The notes beneath the pieces are model-generated. The model saw nothing but the letters and a program-made list of their open reading frames with translations, was not told the DNA's origin and ran no database searches. From positions 1 through 10,384 of the forward strand of contig JAEWGK010000176.1 of NCBI GenBank assembly GCA_023388385.1: 10,384 nucleotides of DNA, in the 5' to 3' direction. Origin of the DNA: Actinomycetes bacterium. GTDB taxonomy: Bacteria; Actinomycetota; Actinomycetes; Mycobacteriales; Mycobacteriaceae. Numbering within the stretch: the first letter of the stretch is position 1; every line of letters begins with the position of its first letter. Shown here in pieces: positions 1 through 7,162 of this stretch. Both the position numbers and the translations under genes were made by a program.

Positions 1-2911
1 GGGCCCACCTGCGCAGCACGGCGCCGGGGTCGGCGTCGGCGATACCGGCGTCGGCGGGATGCGCCAGGTGGCGGCGTCCCGCGACGCCCAGGGCGACGAC
101 GTCGTCCGGCACCCCTCCGGCGTCAGCCGCGAGCGCCCGTGCCTCCTGCTCCGGCACGGGGCCGAGCTCCCGCAGGGCGTCGAGCACCTCGGCGGCGTCG
201 CGCGGCCGGGTGGCGTCCGTGCGCCGGCGCAGCGCGTCGACGACGGCACCGCACGCCCCGGGGTCCAGTACCTCCCGCAGGTCCACGGCGCCGATGACGG
301 CGGCCAGCAGGTCCGGGTCCAGGTGCAGGGCGGCGGCGCGGCGCTCGGCGGCGGGAACGTCGCCTTCGTAGAGGAACTCGCCGGTGTAGCGGAACAGCAG
401 CGCGGCGGCGAAGGGGCTCGGCGACGACGTCACCGTCCCGTGGACGCGCGCCGTCTCCAGGACGCGCTCCAGGGCGGGGACGTCGTAGACGTCGCGGAGC
501 ACCTCGCGGGTCGTCTCCAGCAGGACCGGGTATCCGGGGATGCCGCGCACGGCCGTGAGCAGCTGCTCCGCGCGCAGACGCTGGCGCCACAGCGGCTGGC
601 GGGAACCGGGCCGCCACCGCGGCAGCAGCAGGGAGCGGGCCGCGCATTCGCGGAAGCGGGCGGCGAACAGCGCCGTCGTGGAGACGAGGTCCGGCACCAC
701 CGTCACGTCGACGTCGAACAGCTCCGGCCCCGGCGGCGGGTCCATCGCGGGCAGTCGCAGGATGATCCCGTCGTCGGCGGCCGTCGGCCTGGCGTCGACG
801 CCGTGCAGCGCCCGGGCCCGCTCACCCGCGGCCAGCGCCCAGGGCGCGTTGACCGCGCGGCCGTGCGGGCTGTGGAGGATGACCTGCCAGTCGCCCGTCT
901 CGTCGCGGAAGGACTCGACCAGCAGGTCACGCTCGTCGGGCACCATGCCGGCGGCCTCCCGCTGCCGGGCGACGAGGACCGCCAGCTCCCGCACGCCGGC
1001 GGCGCCGATGACGGGTTCCAGCGCCGCCGGGTCGCGCAGGGCCGCACCGACGGCGGCGGCCAGCTCCGGCGGCCGCCCCGCGTCGTCGCCGTTCCAGAAC
1101 GGCAGCCTGCCGGTGAGCCCCGGCGCGGGCGCCACGAGCACGCGGTCGCGGGTGATCGCCGTGATGCGCCAGCTCGAGGCACCGAGCGTGACGACGTCGC
1201 CCACGCGGGACTCGTGGACCATCTCCTCGTCGAGCTCCCCGACGCGGCGGGCCCCGTCCTCGCCGCCGGCGAGGAAGACGCCGAACAGGCCGCGGTCCGG
1301 GATCGTCCCGCCGGACGTGACGGCCAGGCGCTGGGCGCCCTTCCGGGCCCGCAGGACGTTCCCCTCGCGTTCGAGGCGGGGGCGCAGGTCGGCGAGGTCC
1401 GGCGTCGTGAAGCCCCCGGTGACCTGATCGACGACCGCGTCGAACACGGGCCTGGGGAGGTTGCGCCACGGATACGCGCGCCGGACGGTGGCCCACCAGC
1501 CCTCCACGTCGAGCGGATCCAGCGCCGCCGCGGCGACGGTGAGCTGCGCCAGCACGTCGAGGGGAGCCTCCGGCACGTGGAGCTCCTCGATGTCGCCGGC
1601 CAGCATGCGGGAGACGACGACAGCGCACTTCAGCAGGTCCGCCGGATGCAGCGGGTGGACGATGCCGCGGGAGACCGCGCCGACGCGGTGCCCGGCGCGG
1701 CCGATGCGCTGCAGGGCGGCGGCCGCCGACGGCGGCGACTCGACCTGGACGACGAGGTCGACGTCGCCCATGTCGATGCCGAGCTCCAGCGTGCCGGTGG
1801 CGACGACGCAGCGCAGCCGCCCGGTTTTCAGGCCCTCCTCGATCTCCTCGCGCGCCTCCCGGGAGACGCTGCCGTGGTGGGCGCGGGCGAACGCCGGGGC
1901 GGCCTGGCCCGCGATGTCGTCGACGAGGCCGAGCTGGGCCGGTGGGCGCCGCATCGCCGCCGACAGCAGCGAGGGGTCGTGCTCCGCGGCCCACAGCTCG
2001 TTGAGCCGGCCGGTGAGCTTCTCCGCGTTGCGGCGGGAGTTGACGAAGACGATGGTCTACCGCTCCCCCAGCACCTCCCGGTACACGCGCTCGGCGACGT
2101 GGGGCCAGACGCTGCCCGGCCGGTCGGCGGCCTCGCGGGCGGGGTCGGCGACGGGGTCCGCCCCTCCGCCATCCGCGTCACCCAGCGCCGCGAACGACTC
2201 GACGGGCATCTCCACCCGCACATCCCAGCGCTTGCCCGACGGCGGATCGACGATGACGGCGCCGCGGCCGCCGGTGAGCAGGGCCGCGACGCGCTCCTTC
2301 GGCCGGACCGTCGCGGACAGGCCGATGCGCTGCGGGCGCGGGCCGCCGACGAGGTCGTCGAGCCGCTCCAGCGTCAGCGCCAGGTGGGAGCCGCGCTTGG
2401 AGCCGGCGACGGCGTGGACCTCGTCGACGATGACGGCTCGGACGCCGCGCAGCGTCTGCCGCGCCCTCGACGTGAGCATGAGGTGCAGGGATTCGGGCGT
2501 GGTGATGAGGATGTCCGGCGGCCGGCGCACCAGCCTCGCCCGCTCGGCCGGGTCGGTGTCGCCGGAGCGGATGCCGACGGTGATGGGGCGGGCCAGCCCG
2601 GCGCGGGCCGCGATGCCCTCCAGCGGCGCGCGGAGGTTGCGGCCGACGTCGGCGCCGAGGGCCTTGAGCGGGGAGACGTAGAGGACGCGCACGGCCCCGC
2701 CCGCGTCTCCGGCGGCGACGTCGCGGACGAGGGAGTCGATGGCCCACAGGAACGCCGCCAGCGTCTTGCCGGAGCCGGTGGGGGCGACGACCAGGGCGTC
2801 GTCGCCGCGGGCGATGGCCTCCCACGCGCCGGCCTGCGCCGCGGTGGGCTCCCCCAGCTCGTCCGCGAACCAGTCCCGCACGGGCGCGGAGAACCTGTCG
2901 AGCGGCGGCAC
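1..2911 (-). pseudogene. lhr: Lhr-type ATP-dependent DNA helicase, 3' end off the window, interrupted by one amber codon
   Basis: Superfamily 2 DNA helicase of the Lhr group, a 3'-5' translocase linked to DNA repair in mycobacteria. Numbered from the GTG at 2911, residues 43-50 are the Walker A motif APTGSGKT, followed by a DEVH box and GLSAT. After the stop come TIVFVNSRR (286-294), TGTLELGIDMGDVD (about 371-384) and QRIGRAGH (401-408), the family's motifs IV, V and VI. The frame is open to the left edge, giving 970 visible codons against roughly 1,500 for full Lhr, so the C-terminus lies outside. The single defect is TAG at 2059-2057 (codon 285). It falls just before motif IV, so the peptide would end after the first RecA domain. 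I chose GTG 2911 because GGGAGG lies 6 nt upstream (2918-2923). ATGs at 2941 and 2944 are possible but reach the divergent cysQ promoter. The family call is firm. Whether the stop is real or a read error cannot be decided here. Confidence 0.88.
2057..2059 (-). other. In-frame amber (TAG) codon inside lhr
   Basis: The plus strand reads CTA here, giving TAG on the coding strand between LGER and TIVFVNSRR. The frame is intact on both sides, so this is a substitution and not an indel. One change from CAG (Gln) would explain it, though other ancestral codons are possible. Confidence 0.9.
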
Positions 2912-2917
2912 CCGGCA

Positions 2918-2923
2918 CCTCCC
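2918..2923 (-). promoter_or_regulatory. Ribosome binding site deciding the lhr GTG start
   Basis: GGGAGG on the minus strand, 6 nt before GTG 2911. It is a better match than anything upstream of the in-frame ATGs at 2941 and 2944. With this start the lhr and cysQ start codons are separated by 37 bp and the coding regions do not overlap. Confidence 0.6.
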
Positions 2924-2935
2924 GTCCGTTCCCCC

Positions 2936-2941
2936 TATCAT
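2936..2941 (+). promoter_or_regulatory. Putative -10 element (TATCAT) for leaderless cysQ
   Basis: TATCAT matches the actinobacterial TANNNT -10 pattern. It ends 7 nt before ATG 2949, so transcription would begin at or next to the start codon. No ribosome binding site is visible before this ATG, which fits a leaderless message. Confidence 0.55.
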
Positions 2942-2948
2942 CATGGGT

Positions 2949-3707
2949 ATGTCAGCCACCGTAGATGATGCCACCCTGACCCTCCGCCTCGCGCAGGGCA
3001 CCGGCGAGATCCTGAAGGGCGTCCGCAACGTCGGACTGTTGCGCGGCCGCATCCTCGGCGACGCGGGAGACGCGCTCGCCCAGGAGTGGATTGCGCGGGT
3101 ACTGGAGCAGCACCGCCCGGACGACGCCGTGCTGTCCGAGGAGGCCTCCGACTCCGGCACGCGCCTGGGCAAGTCCCGCGTGTGGGTCATCGACCCGCTC
3201 GACGGCACCCGCGAGTTCGCCGGCGGCCGCCAGGACTGGGCCGTGCACATCGCCCTGGTGGAGAACGGGCAGCCGATCCACGCCGCCGTCGGTCTGCCCG
3301 ACCTGGGCCAGGTGTTCCACACCGGCGAGTCCAAGGCCGTCATGGGCCCGATGTCCGGCAAGATCGTCATCTCCCGCAACCGCCCGCCGAAGATGGCGGA
3401 GTTCGTCGCGGACAAGCTGGGGCGCGAGCTGGTGCCGATGGGCTCCGCCGGCGCGAAGGCCATGCACGTGCTGCTGGGCGACATGGACGCCTACATCCAC
3501 GCCGGCGGCCAGTACGAGTGGGACTCCGCCGCCCCGGTCGGCGTCTGCCGCGCCGCCGGCCTGCACGTCTCCCGCCTCGACGGCTCGGAGCCGAGCTACA
3601 ACCACGAGGACACGTACCTGCCGGACATCCTCATCTGCCGCCCGGAGATCGCCGACGACATCCTCGCCGCCGTCGCGGAGTACCGCGACACCCACGGCGA
3701 GGACTGA
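2949..3707 (+). CDS. cysQ: 3'(2'),5'-bisphosphate nucleotidase CysQ, inositol monophosphatase family
   Basis: A 252-residue Mg-dependent phosphatase of the inositol monophosphatase fold, predicted cytoplasmic. CysQ hydrolyses PAP (and PAPS) to AMP (or APS), clearing the by-product of sulfate assimilation. Metal-site motifs are visible: E64-E65 in LSEEAS, the signature [12 protein letters not shown] at 79-90 (D82, D85), and WDSAAP at 191-196 (D192). The length is normal for the family. The frame extends upstream to 2739, but that part overlaps lhr antisense, and ATG 2949 has a -10 hexamer exactly 7 nt before it. ATG 2943 is an in-frame alternative. The gene diverges from lhr and is followed by a strong hairpin. 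Related phosphatases such as inositol monophosphatase or histidinol-phosphatase share these motifs. The DGTREF form and the thyA-folA neighbourhood, as I recall it from C. glutamicum, favour CysQ. Confidence 0.85.
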   Translation: MSATVDDATLTLRLAQGTGEILKGVRNVGLLRGRILGDAGDALAQEWIARVLEQHRPDDAVLSEEASDSGTRLGKSRVWVIDPLDGTREFAGGRQDWAVHIALVENGQPIHAAVGLPDLGQVFHTGESKAVMGPMSGKIVISRNRPPKMAEFVADKLGRELVPMGSAGAKAMHVLLGDMDAYIHAGGQYEWDSAAPVGVCRAAGLHVSRLDGSEPSYNHEDTYLPDILICRPEIADDILAAVAEYRDTHGED

Positions 3708-3708
3708 T

Positions 3709-3745
3709 CCGCGCCCCCGCCCGGCACCTCCGGGCGGGGGCGTGG
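3709..3745 (+). terminator. Strong GC hairpin after cysQ
   Basis: Arms 3712-3724 and 3730-3742 are perfect 13-bp complements around the loop CACCT. One G-U and two further pairs extend the stem to 3709-3745. It begins 2 nt after the cysQ stop. There is no T-tract, as is common for actinobacterial terminators. The right arm ends 10 nt before the thyA -10 and so covers where its -35 would lie. Confidence 0.7.
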
Positions 3746-3755
3746 CGCGTCCGGC

Positions 3756-3761
3756 TACCCT
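3756..3761 (+). promoter_or_regulatory. Putative -10 element (TACCCT) for leaderless thyA
   Basis: TACCCT fits TANNNT and ends exactly 7 nt before the thyA ATG at 3769. The 7-nt spacer is GC-only and lacks a good Shine-Dalgarno sequence. Transcription would start at the A of the ATG. Confidence 0.55.
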
Positions 3762-3768
3762 GGCGGGC

Positions 3769-4578
3769 ATGACGGCCCGCGACATCCCCACCCCGTACGA
3801 GGACCTGCTCCGCGAGATCCTGGAGGACGGCGTCCCGAAGTCCGACCGCACCGGCACCGGCACCCGCAGCCTGTTCGCCCGCCAGCTGCGCTACGACCTG
3901 GGCACGGGCTTCCCGCTGCTCACCACGAAGAAGGTGCACCTGAAGTCCATCGTCTACGAGCTGCTGTGGTTCATGCGCGGCCTCTCGGACAACACGTGGC
4001 TGAACGACCGCGGCGTGACCATCTGGGACGAGTGGGCCGGCGAGGACGGGGACCTGGGCCCCATCTACGGCGTCCAGTGGCGCTCGTGGCCCACTCCCGA
4101 CGGCCGCACCATCGACCAGCTGGCCGGGGCGCTGGAGATGTTGAGGACAGACCCGGACTCGCGCCGCAACATCGTGTCGGCGTGGAACGTCGGCCAGCTG
4201 GAGGACATGGCGCTGCCGCCGTGCCACCTGTTGTTCCAGTTCTACGTCGCCGAGGGGAAGCTGAGCTGCCAGCTGTACCAGCGCAGCGCGGACATGTTCC
4301 TGGGCGTGCCGTTCAATATCGCCAGCTACGCACTGCTCACGCACATGATGGCGCAGCAGGCGGGTCTGGGCGTCGGCGAGTTCATCTGGACCGGCGGCGA
4401 CTGCCACATCTACGACAACCACGTCGAGCAGTGCCGGCTGCAGCTGACCCGCGAGCCACGCCCGTACCCCGAGCTGCGGCTGCGCAAGGCCGATGATCTG
4501 TTCTCCTACGGGTACGAGGACGTCGAGATCGTCGGCTACGACCCCCACCCCGCCATCCGCGGCACGGTGTCGGTCTGA
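3769..4578 (+). CDS. thyA: Thymidylate synthase ThyA
   Basis: A 269-residue classical thymidylate synthase. It methylates dUMP to dTMP using 5,10-methylene-tetrahydrofolate and releases dihydrofolate. Hallmarks are DRTGTGT (26-32, phosphate-binding Arg27), [10 protein letters not shown] (131-140), the catalytic Cys152 in PPCH, the substrate loop [16 protein letters not shown] (168-183), and DCHIYDNH (211-218). Length and C-terminus are full size. The ATG at 3769 gives the normal N-terminus, and the -10 element 7 nt upstream supports it. The stop codon shares its last base with the folA start, so the two are translationally coupled and co-transcribed. This gene is ThyA and not the flavin-dependent ThyX. 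It produces dihydrofolate, which explains the linked reductase. Confidence 0.97.
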   Translation: MTARDIPTPYEDLLREILEDGVPKSDRTGTGTRSLFARQLRYDLGTGFPLLTTKKVHLKSIVYELLWFMRGLSDNTWLNDRGVTIWDEWAGEDGDLGPIYGVQWRSWPTPDGRTIDQLAGALEMLRTDPDSRRNIVSAWNVGQLEDMALPPCHLLFQFYVAEGKLSCQLYQRSADMFLGVPFNIASYALLTHMMAQQAGLGVGEFIWTGGDCHIYDNHVEQCRLQLTREPRPYPELRLRKADDLFSYGYEDVEIVGYDPHPAIRGTVSV

Positions 4579-5129
4579 TGGGCGCCGCGGCCGATGCGGC
4601 GCGCGGGGGCGCCCGCCCCGCGTTCGTCGGCATGATCTGGGCGCAGACGCCCGACGGCGTCATCGGCGACGGCGAGTCCATGCCGTGGCATCTGCCGGAG
4701 GACCTGCGCCACTTCAGGGAGACGACGATGGGGGCCCCGGTCATCATGGGTCGGCGCACGTGGGATTCCCTGGACCCGCGGTTCCGCCCACTGCCGGGCC
4801 GCCGCAACGTCGTCCTGTCGCGCACCCGGAGCGCCTTCGATGGGGCGGGGCACGCCGCGGACCTGGGCTCCGCCCTCGCGGCGCTGGCCGGCGAGTCTGC
4901 CGCGTGGATCATCGGCGGCGGCCGCGTCTACCGGGAGGGGCTGGAGGTCGCCGACGAGTGCGTCGTCACCGAGGTGGACCTGGACGCCGACCCGCCCCAC
5001 CGCGTCACCGCGCCCGACCTGATCGGCTGGGAGCCGGTGCGCCGGAGCGGCTGGGCCGTCTCCGCGGCGTCGCGGCCGGAGCGCCTGCGCTACCGCATGA
5101 CGACGTGGCGGCGCCGACGCGGGGAATGA
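4578..5129 (+). CDS. folA: Dihydrofolate reductase
   Basis: A 183-residue NADPH-dependent reductase that regenerates tetrahydrofolate from the dihydrofolate made by ThyA; it is the trimethoprim target family. Visible motifs are WAQTPDGVIG (21-30), MPWHLPEDLRHF (35-46, with D42 as the likely substrate-protonating acid), MGRRTWDSL (57-65), LPGRRNVVLSR (72-82, NADPH site), and WIIGGGRVY (110-118) followed by TEVD. The ATG at 4578 overlaps the thyA stop in the arrangement TGATG. This start adds about 14 Ala/Gly-rich residues before the conserved core begins near PAFVGMIWAQ. The internal ATG at 4632 would cut into the first strand, so the coupled start is preferred. The symbol dfrA is also used. 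No terminator hairpin is obvious before the mrx1 promoter region. Confidence 0.96.
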   Translation: MGAAADAARGGARPAFVGMIWAQTPDGVIGDGESMPWHLPEDLRHFRETTMGAPVIMGRRTWDSLDPRFRPLPGRRNVVLSRTRSAFDGAGHAADLGSALAALAGESAAWIIGGGRVYREGLEVADECVVTEVDLDADPPHRVTAPDLIGWEPVRRSGWAVSAASRPERLRYRMTTWRRRRGE

Positions 5130-5153
5130 CGCGCGGACAGACAGCCCCGCCGA

Positions 5154-5169
5154 TGTGATGCAACTCACA
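5154..5169 (+). promoter_or_regulatory. GlxR/CRP-type cAMP-receptor binding site
   Basis: The 16-bp sequence TGTGATGCAACTCACA is a perfect TGTGA-N6-TCACA palindrome. This is the consensus of CRP-family regulators, including GlxR, the global cAMP-responsive regulator of corynebacteria. It lies in the folA-mrx1 gap, and its centre is about 62.5 bp upstream of the mrx1 start codon. The assignment to GlxR rests on the inferred taxonomy. Confidence 0.8.
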
Positions 5170-5188
5170 CGATCGGCGATGGGTTCCC

Positions 5189-5217
5189 GGAACGATCCGC
5201 GCGCCCGCCGCGTTGAA
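5189..5217 (+). promoter_or_regulatory. Putative SigH-type stress promoter of mrx1
   Basis: GGAAC at 5189-5193 (-35) and GTTGAA at 5212-5217 (-10) are separated by 18 nt. This fits the actinobacterial SigH/SigR pattern of GGAA(T/C) and GTT. The -10 ends 6 nt before ATG 5224, which predicts a leaderless transcript. The GGAAC also forms the right half of a small palindrome, GTTCCCGGAAC, at 5183-5193. Confidence 0.5.
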
Positions 5218-5223
5218 CGGAAC

Positions 5224-5511
5224 ATGCCGGACAACATCGAGACTCCGAAGACCACCGAGCACGTGACCATCTACGCCGCCTCCTGGTGCCCGTTCTGCCA
5301 GAAGCTGCTGGCGGGGTTGAAGGAGCTCGACGTGCCGTTCGAGGCGTGGGACGTCGAGAAGCACGACGATCTCGCCGCCTGGGTCGAGTCCGTCAACGAC
5401 GGCAACCGCGTCGTGCCGACCGTCCTGTACTCCGACGGCACCCACGCCACCAACCCGCCGGTGAAGCAGGTCGCCCGCCGCTACCGCGAGCTCTCGGGCG
5501 CCGCCGAGTAG
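5224..5511 (+). CDS. mrx1: Mycoredoxin Mrx1 (mycothiol-dependent glutaredoxin-like protein)
   Basis: A 95-residue single-domain thioredoxin-fold protein. It matches mycoredoxin-1, which reduces protein-mycothiol mixed disulfides with electrons from mycothiol and mycothione reductase. The active site is WCPFC (C22, C25) after the first strand HVTIYA. The cis-proline is in VVPT (P65), and SVNDGNRVVPTVLYSDGTHATNP (56-78) is the strongly conserved mycoredoxin block. An in-frame ATG at 5155 would lengthen the protein, but that start lies inside the GlxR-type operator and the extra residues look non-coding. ATG 5224 sits directly after a SigH-like -10. The neighbours thyA, folA and cysQ match the surroundings of mrx1 that I recall in C. 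glutamicum. The 3' end overlaps the convergent lpdA frame by 31 bp. Confidence 0.9.
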   Translation: MPDNIETPKTTEHVTIYAASWCPFCQKLLAGLKELDVPFEAWDVEKHDDLAAWVESVNDGNRVVPTVLYSDGTHATNPPVKQVARRYRELSGAAE

Positions 5512-7043
5512 CCCTCGCGCCCACGCGGACCCCGCCCCTCTCCCCCCTCCCGGGGACGCCGACGGCGCCGCCCCCGCGTTCCATGCCGGATCGCGGGGGC
5601 GGCGCCGTCGTCACGCACGGATGCGCCGGGACGTCGCTCCAGATCGTCGTGGGCCATGAGCTGGCGCGCGGCCTCCGTGATGGAGCCCGACAGCGACGGG
5701 TACACGGAGAAGGTCTTCGCCAGATCGTTGACCGTCAGCTGGTTGGTCACGCACACCGCGATGGGCAGGATGAGCTCGGAGGCGGTCGGCGCGACGACGA
5801 CGCCACCGATGATGATGCCCGAGTTGCGGCGGCAGAATAGCTTGACGAAGCCGTGGCGCAGGGAGCGCATCTTCGCACGCGGGTTGCCGGCCAGCGGGAA
5901 CACCTCGACGCGGGCGGAGACCTCACCGGCCTCGATCTGCGCCTGCGAGACGCCGACGGTGGCGATCTCCGGGCGGGTGAACACCGCGGAGGAGACCGTC
6001 TTCATGCGGATGGGGTTCACGCCCTCGCCGAGCGCGTGGTACATGGCGACGCGGCCCTGCATGGCGGCGACGGAGGCCAACGGGAACAGGTCCGTGCAGT
6101 CGCCGGCGGCGTAGATGCCGGAGATGTTCGTGCGGGAGACGCGGTCGACGTGGATGTGGCCCGACGGGGTCATCTCGACGCCGACGGCCTCCAGGCCCAG
6201 ACCCCGGGTGTTCGGGATGGCGCCGACGGTCATGAGGGCGTGGGAGCCGAGGACCTCGCGGCCGTCGGACGTGACGACGCGGACGCCGCCGTCCTCCGTG
6301 CGCTCCACCAGGTCGCAGCGCGCGTTCTTGACGACGTCGACGCCGCGCTCCAGCAGCACCGCCTCCAGGGCGTCGGCGGCGTCGGCGTCCTCGTGCGGCA
6401 GGATGCGGTCGCGGGAGGCCACCATCGTGACCTTCACGCCCAGCTCCGTGAACGCCGAGACGAACTCCGCGCCCGTGACGCCGGAGCCGACGACGACGAG
6501 GTGCTCGGGCAGCTCCTCCAGGTTGTAGACCTGGCGCCAGGTCAGGATGCGCTCGCCGTCGGGGCGGGCGCCCGGCAGGATGCGCGGGGAGGCACCGGTG
6601 GCCAGCAGCACGAGGTCGGCCTCCAGCGTCTCCTCGCCGCCCTCGAGCAGCTCGACGGTGACGTAGTGGGTGACGCGGCCCGGCTCGTAGTCGTCCAGGC
6701 GGCCGCGGCCCTGCAGCACGGTGACGCCCTCGCGCTCCAGCTGGGCGGCGACGTCGGAGGACTGGGTGTTCGCCAGGCGCTGCACGCGCTCGTTGACGGC
6801 GGTGAAGTCGATGGCGCGCTTGGAGAAGTCCGGGCGCAGGCCCATCTCGTCCGCGCGGCGCATGTCGGTGCGCACGCCGGTGGCGGCGATGAACGCCTTC
6901 GAGGGCACGCAGTCCCACAGGACGGAGGAACCGCCGGGGCCCGCGTCCTCGACGACGGTCACCTCGGCGCCGTACTTCGCGCCGACAAGCGCCGCCTCGT
7001 AGCCGGCGGGGCCGCCGCCGATGATCACGATCCTCTTCGCCAC
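5481..7043 (-). CDS. lpdA: LpdA-type flavoprotein, NAD(P)H:quinone-like reductase with an odd C-terminal tail
   Basis: A 520-codon two-dinucleotide-binding flavoprotein. The N-terminal FAD motif is GGGPAGYEAA (9-18), a central NAD(P) fold carries VVGSGVTGAEF, and the second FAD motif is YAAGDC. A dimerisation domain follows. It looks like dihydrolipoamide dehydrogenase but lacks the catalytic set. The redox box reads GGSSVLWDCVPSK, so the first cysteine is Ser40 and only C45 remains. The C-terminal His-x-x-x-x-Glu is replaced by a YPSLSGS stretch. This matches M. tuberculosis LpdA (Rv3303c), described as a quinone reductase. The GTG start at 7043 has GGAGG 4 nt upstream. Family similarity ends at residue 468 (AHDDL). 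The remaining 52 residues are Arg/Gly-rich, are encoded through the 5560-5610 inverted repeat, and overlap mrx1, so the natural stop may be lost. The amidohydrolase gene lies 119 bp upstream. Confidence 0.9.
   Translation of the reverse strand: MAKRIVIIGGGPAGYEAALVGAKYGAEVTVVEDAGPGGSSVLWDCVPSKAFIAATGVRTDMRRADEMGLRPDFSKRAIDFTAVNERVQRLANTQSSDVAAQLEREGVTVLQGRGRLDDYEPGRVTHYVTVELLEGGEETLEADLVLLATGASPRILPGARPDGERILTWRQVYNLEELPEHLVVVGSGVTGAEFVSAFTELGVKVTMVASRDRILPHEDADAADALEAVLLERGVDVVKNARCDLVERTEDGGVRVVTSDGREVLGSHALMTVGAIPNTRGLGLEAVGVEMTPSGHIHVDRVSRTNISGIYAAGDCTDLFPLASVAAMQGRVAMYHALGEGVNPIRMKTVSSAVFTRPEIATVGVSQAQIEAGEVSARVEVFPLAGNPRAKMRSLRHGFVKLFCRRNSGIIIGGVVVAPTASELILPIAVCVTNQLTVNDLAKTFSVYPSLSGSITEAARQLMAHDDLERRPGASVRDDGAAPAIRHGTRGRRRRRPREGGEGRGPRGREGYSAAPESSR
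5560..5610. terminator. Perfect 19-bp inverted repeat between convergent mrx1 and lpdA
   Basis: Arms 5560-5578 and 5592-5610 are perfectly complementary around a 13-nt loop (5579-5591). It starts 48 nt after the mrx1 stop and should end transcription from both sides. There is no T-tract on either side. For mrx1 the placement is ordinary. For lpdA it lies inside the annotated frame, upstream of the stop at 5481. Confidence 0.75.
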
Positions 7044-7047
7044 TGGT

Positions 7048-7052
7048 CCTCC
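7048..7052 (-). promoter_or_regulatory. Ribosome binding site for the lpdA GTG start
   Basis: GGAGG on the minus strand, 4 nt before GTG 7043. It fixes the non-ATG start, and the protein then begins directly with the FAD-binding strand (AKRIVIIGGG). Confidence 0.7.
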
Positions 7053-7082
7053 AAGTCCTTTCAGCGGGTGAATGCCGCACCC

Positions 7083-7088
7083 AGTCTA
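7083..7088 (-). promoter_or_regulatory. Putative -10 element (TAGACT) of lpdA
   Basis: The minus strand reads TAGACT, a TANNNT match. The predicted start of transcription near 7076 would give a leader of about 33 nt containing the GGAGG site. This suggests lpdA can be transcribed independently of the upstream amidohydrolase gene. Confidence 0.45.
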
Positions 7089-7099
7089 GCGCCGGGCCT

Positions 7100-7151
7100 G
7101 GCGCGGGGCCGGGCGGGGCGAGGCGCCGGGCGGGCGGGGCGCGGGGCCGGG
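7100..7151 (+). repeat. G-run-rich tract with a 14-bp direct repeat upstream of lpdA
   Basis: The 14-mer GGCGCGGGGCCGGG occurs at 7100-7113 and again at 7138-7151. Between and across them are many G3-G4 runs on the plus strand. Positions 7128-7146 fit a four-run G-quadruplex pattern with loops of 1, 1 and 3 nt. The tract fills most of the gap between the amidohydrolase stop and the lpdA -10. Confidence 0.6.
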
Positions 7152-7162
7152 TGAGGCGCGGG

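Noticed and set aside
59..2968. 969-codon open frame on the plus strand
   Set aside because: It is the codon-aligned antisense of lhr. Its protein is Arg/Gly/Asp-rich with no family motifs, whereas the minus strand carries all helicase motifs.
2057..3484. Long helicase frame beginning at 3484 on the minus strand
   Set aside because: The part above 2944 is antisense to cysQ and precedes the conserved helicase N-terminus. GTG 2911 with its ribosome binding site is the better start.
5155..5223. Longer mrx1 start at ATG 5155
   Set aside because: This start falls inside the TGTGA-N6-TCACA operator, and the extra residues are absent from mycoredoxins.
5853..7154. 433-codon plus-strand frame opposite lpdA
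   Set aside because: It is an antisense shadow in GC-rich DNA with repetitive composition and no motifs.
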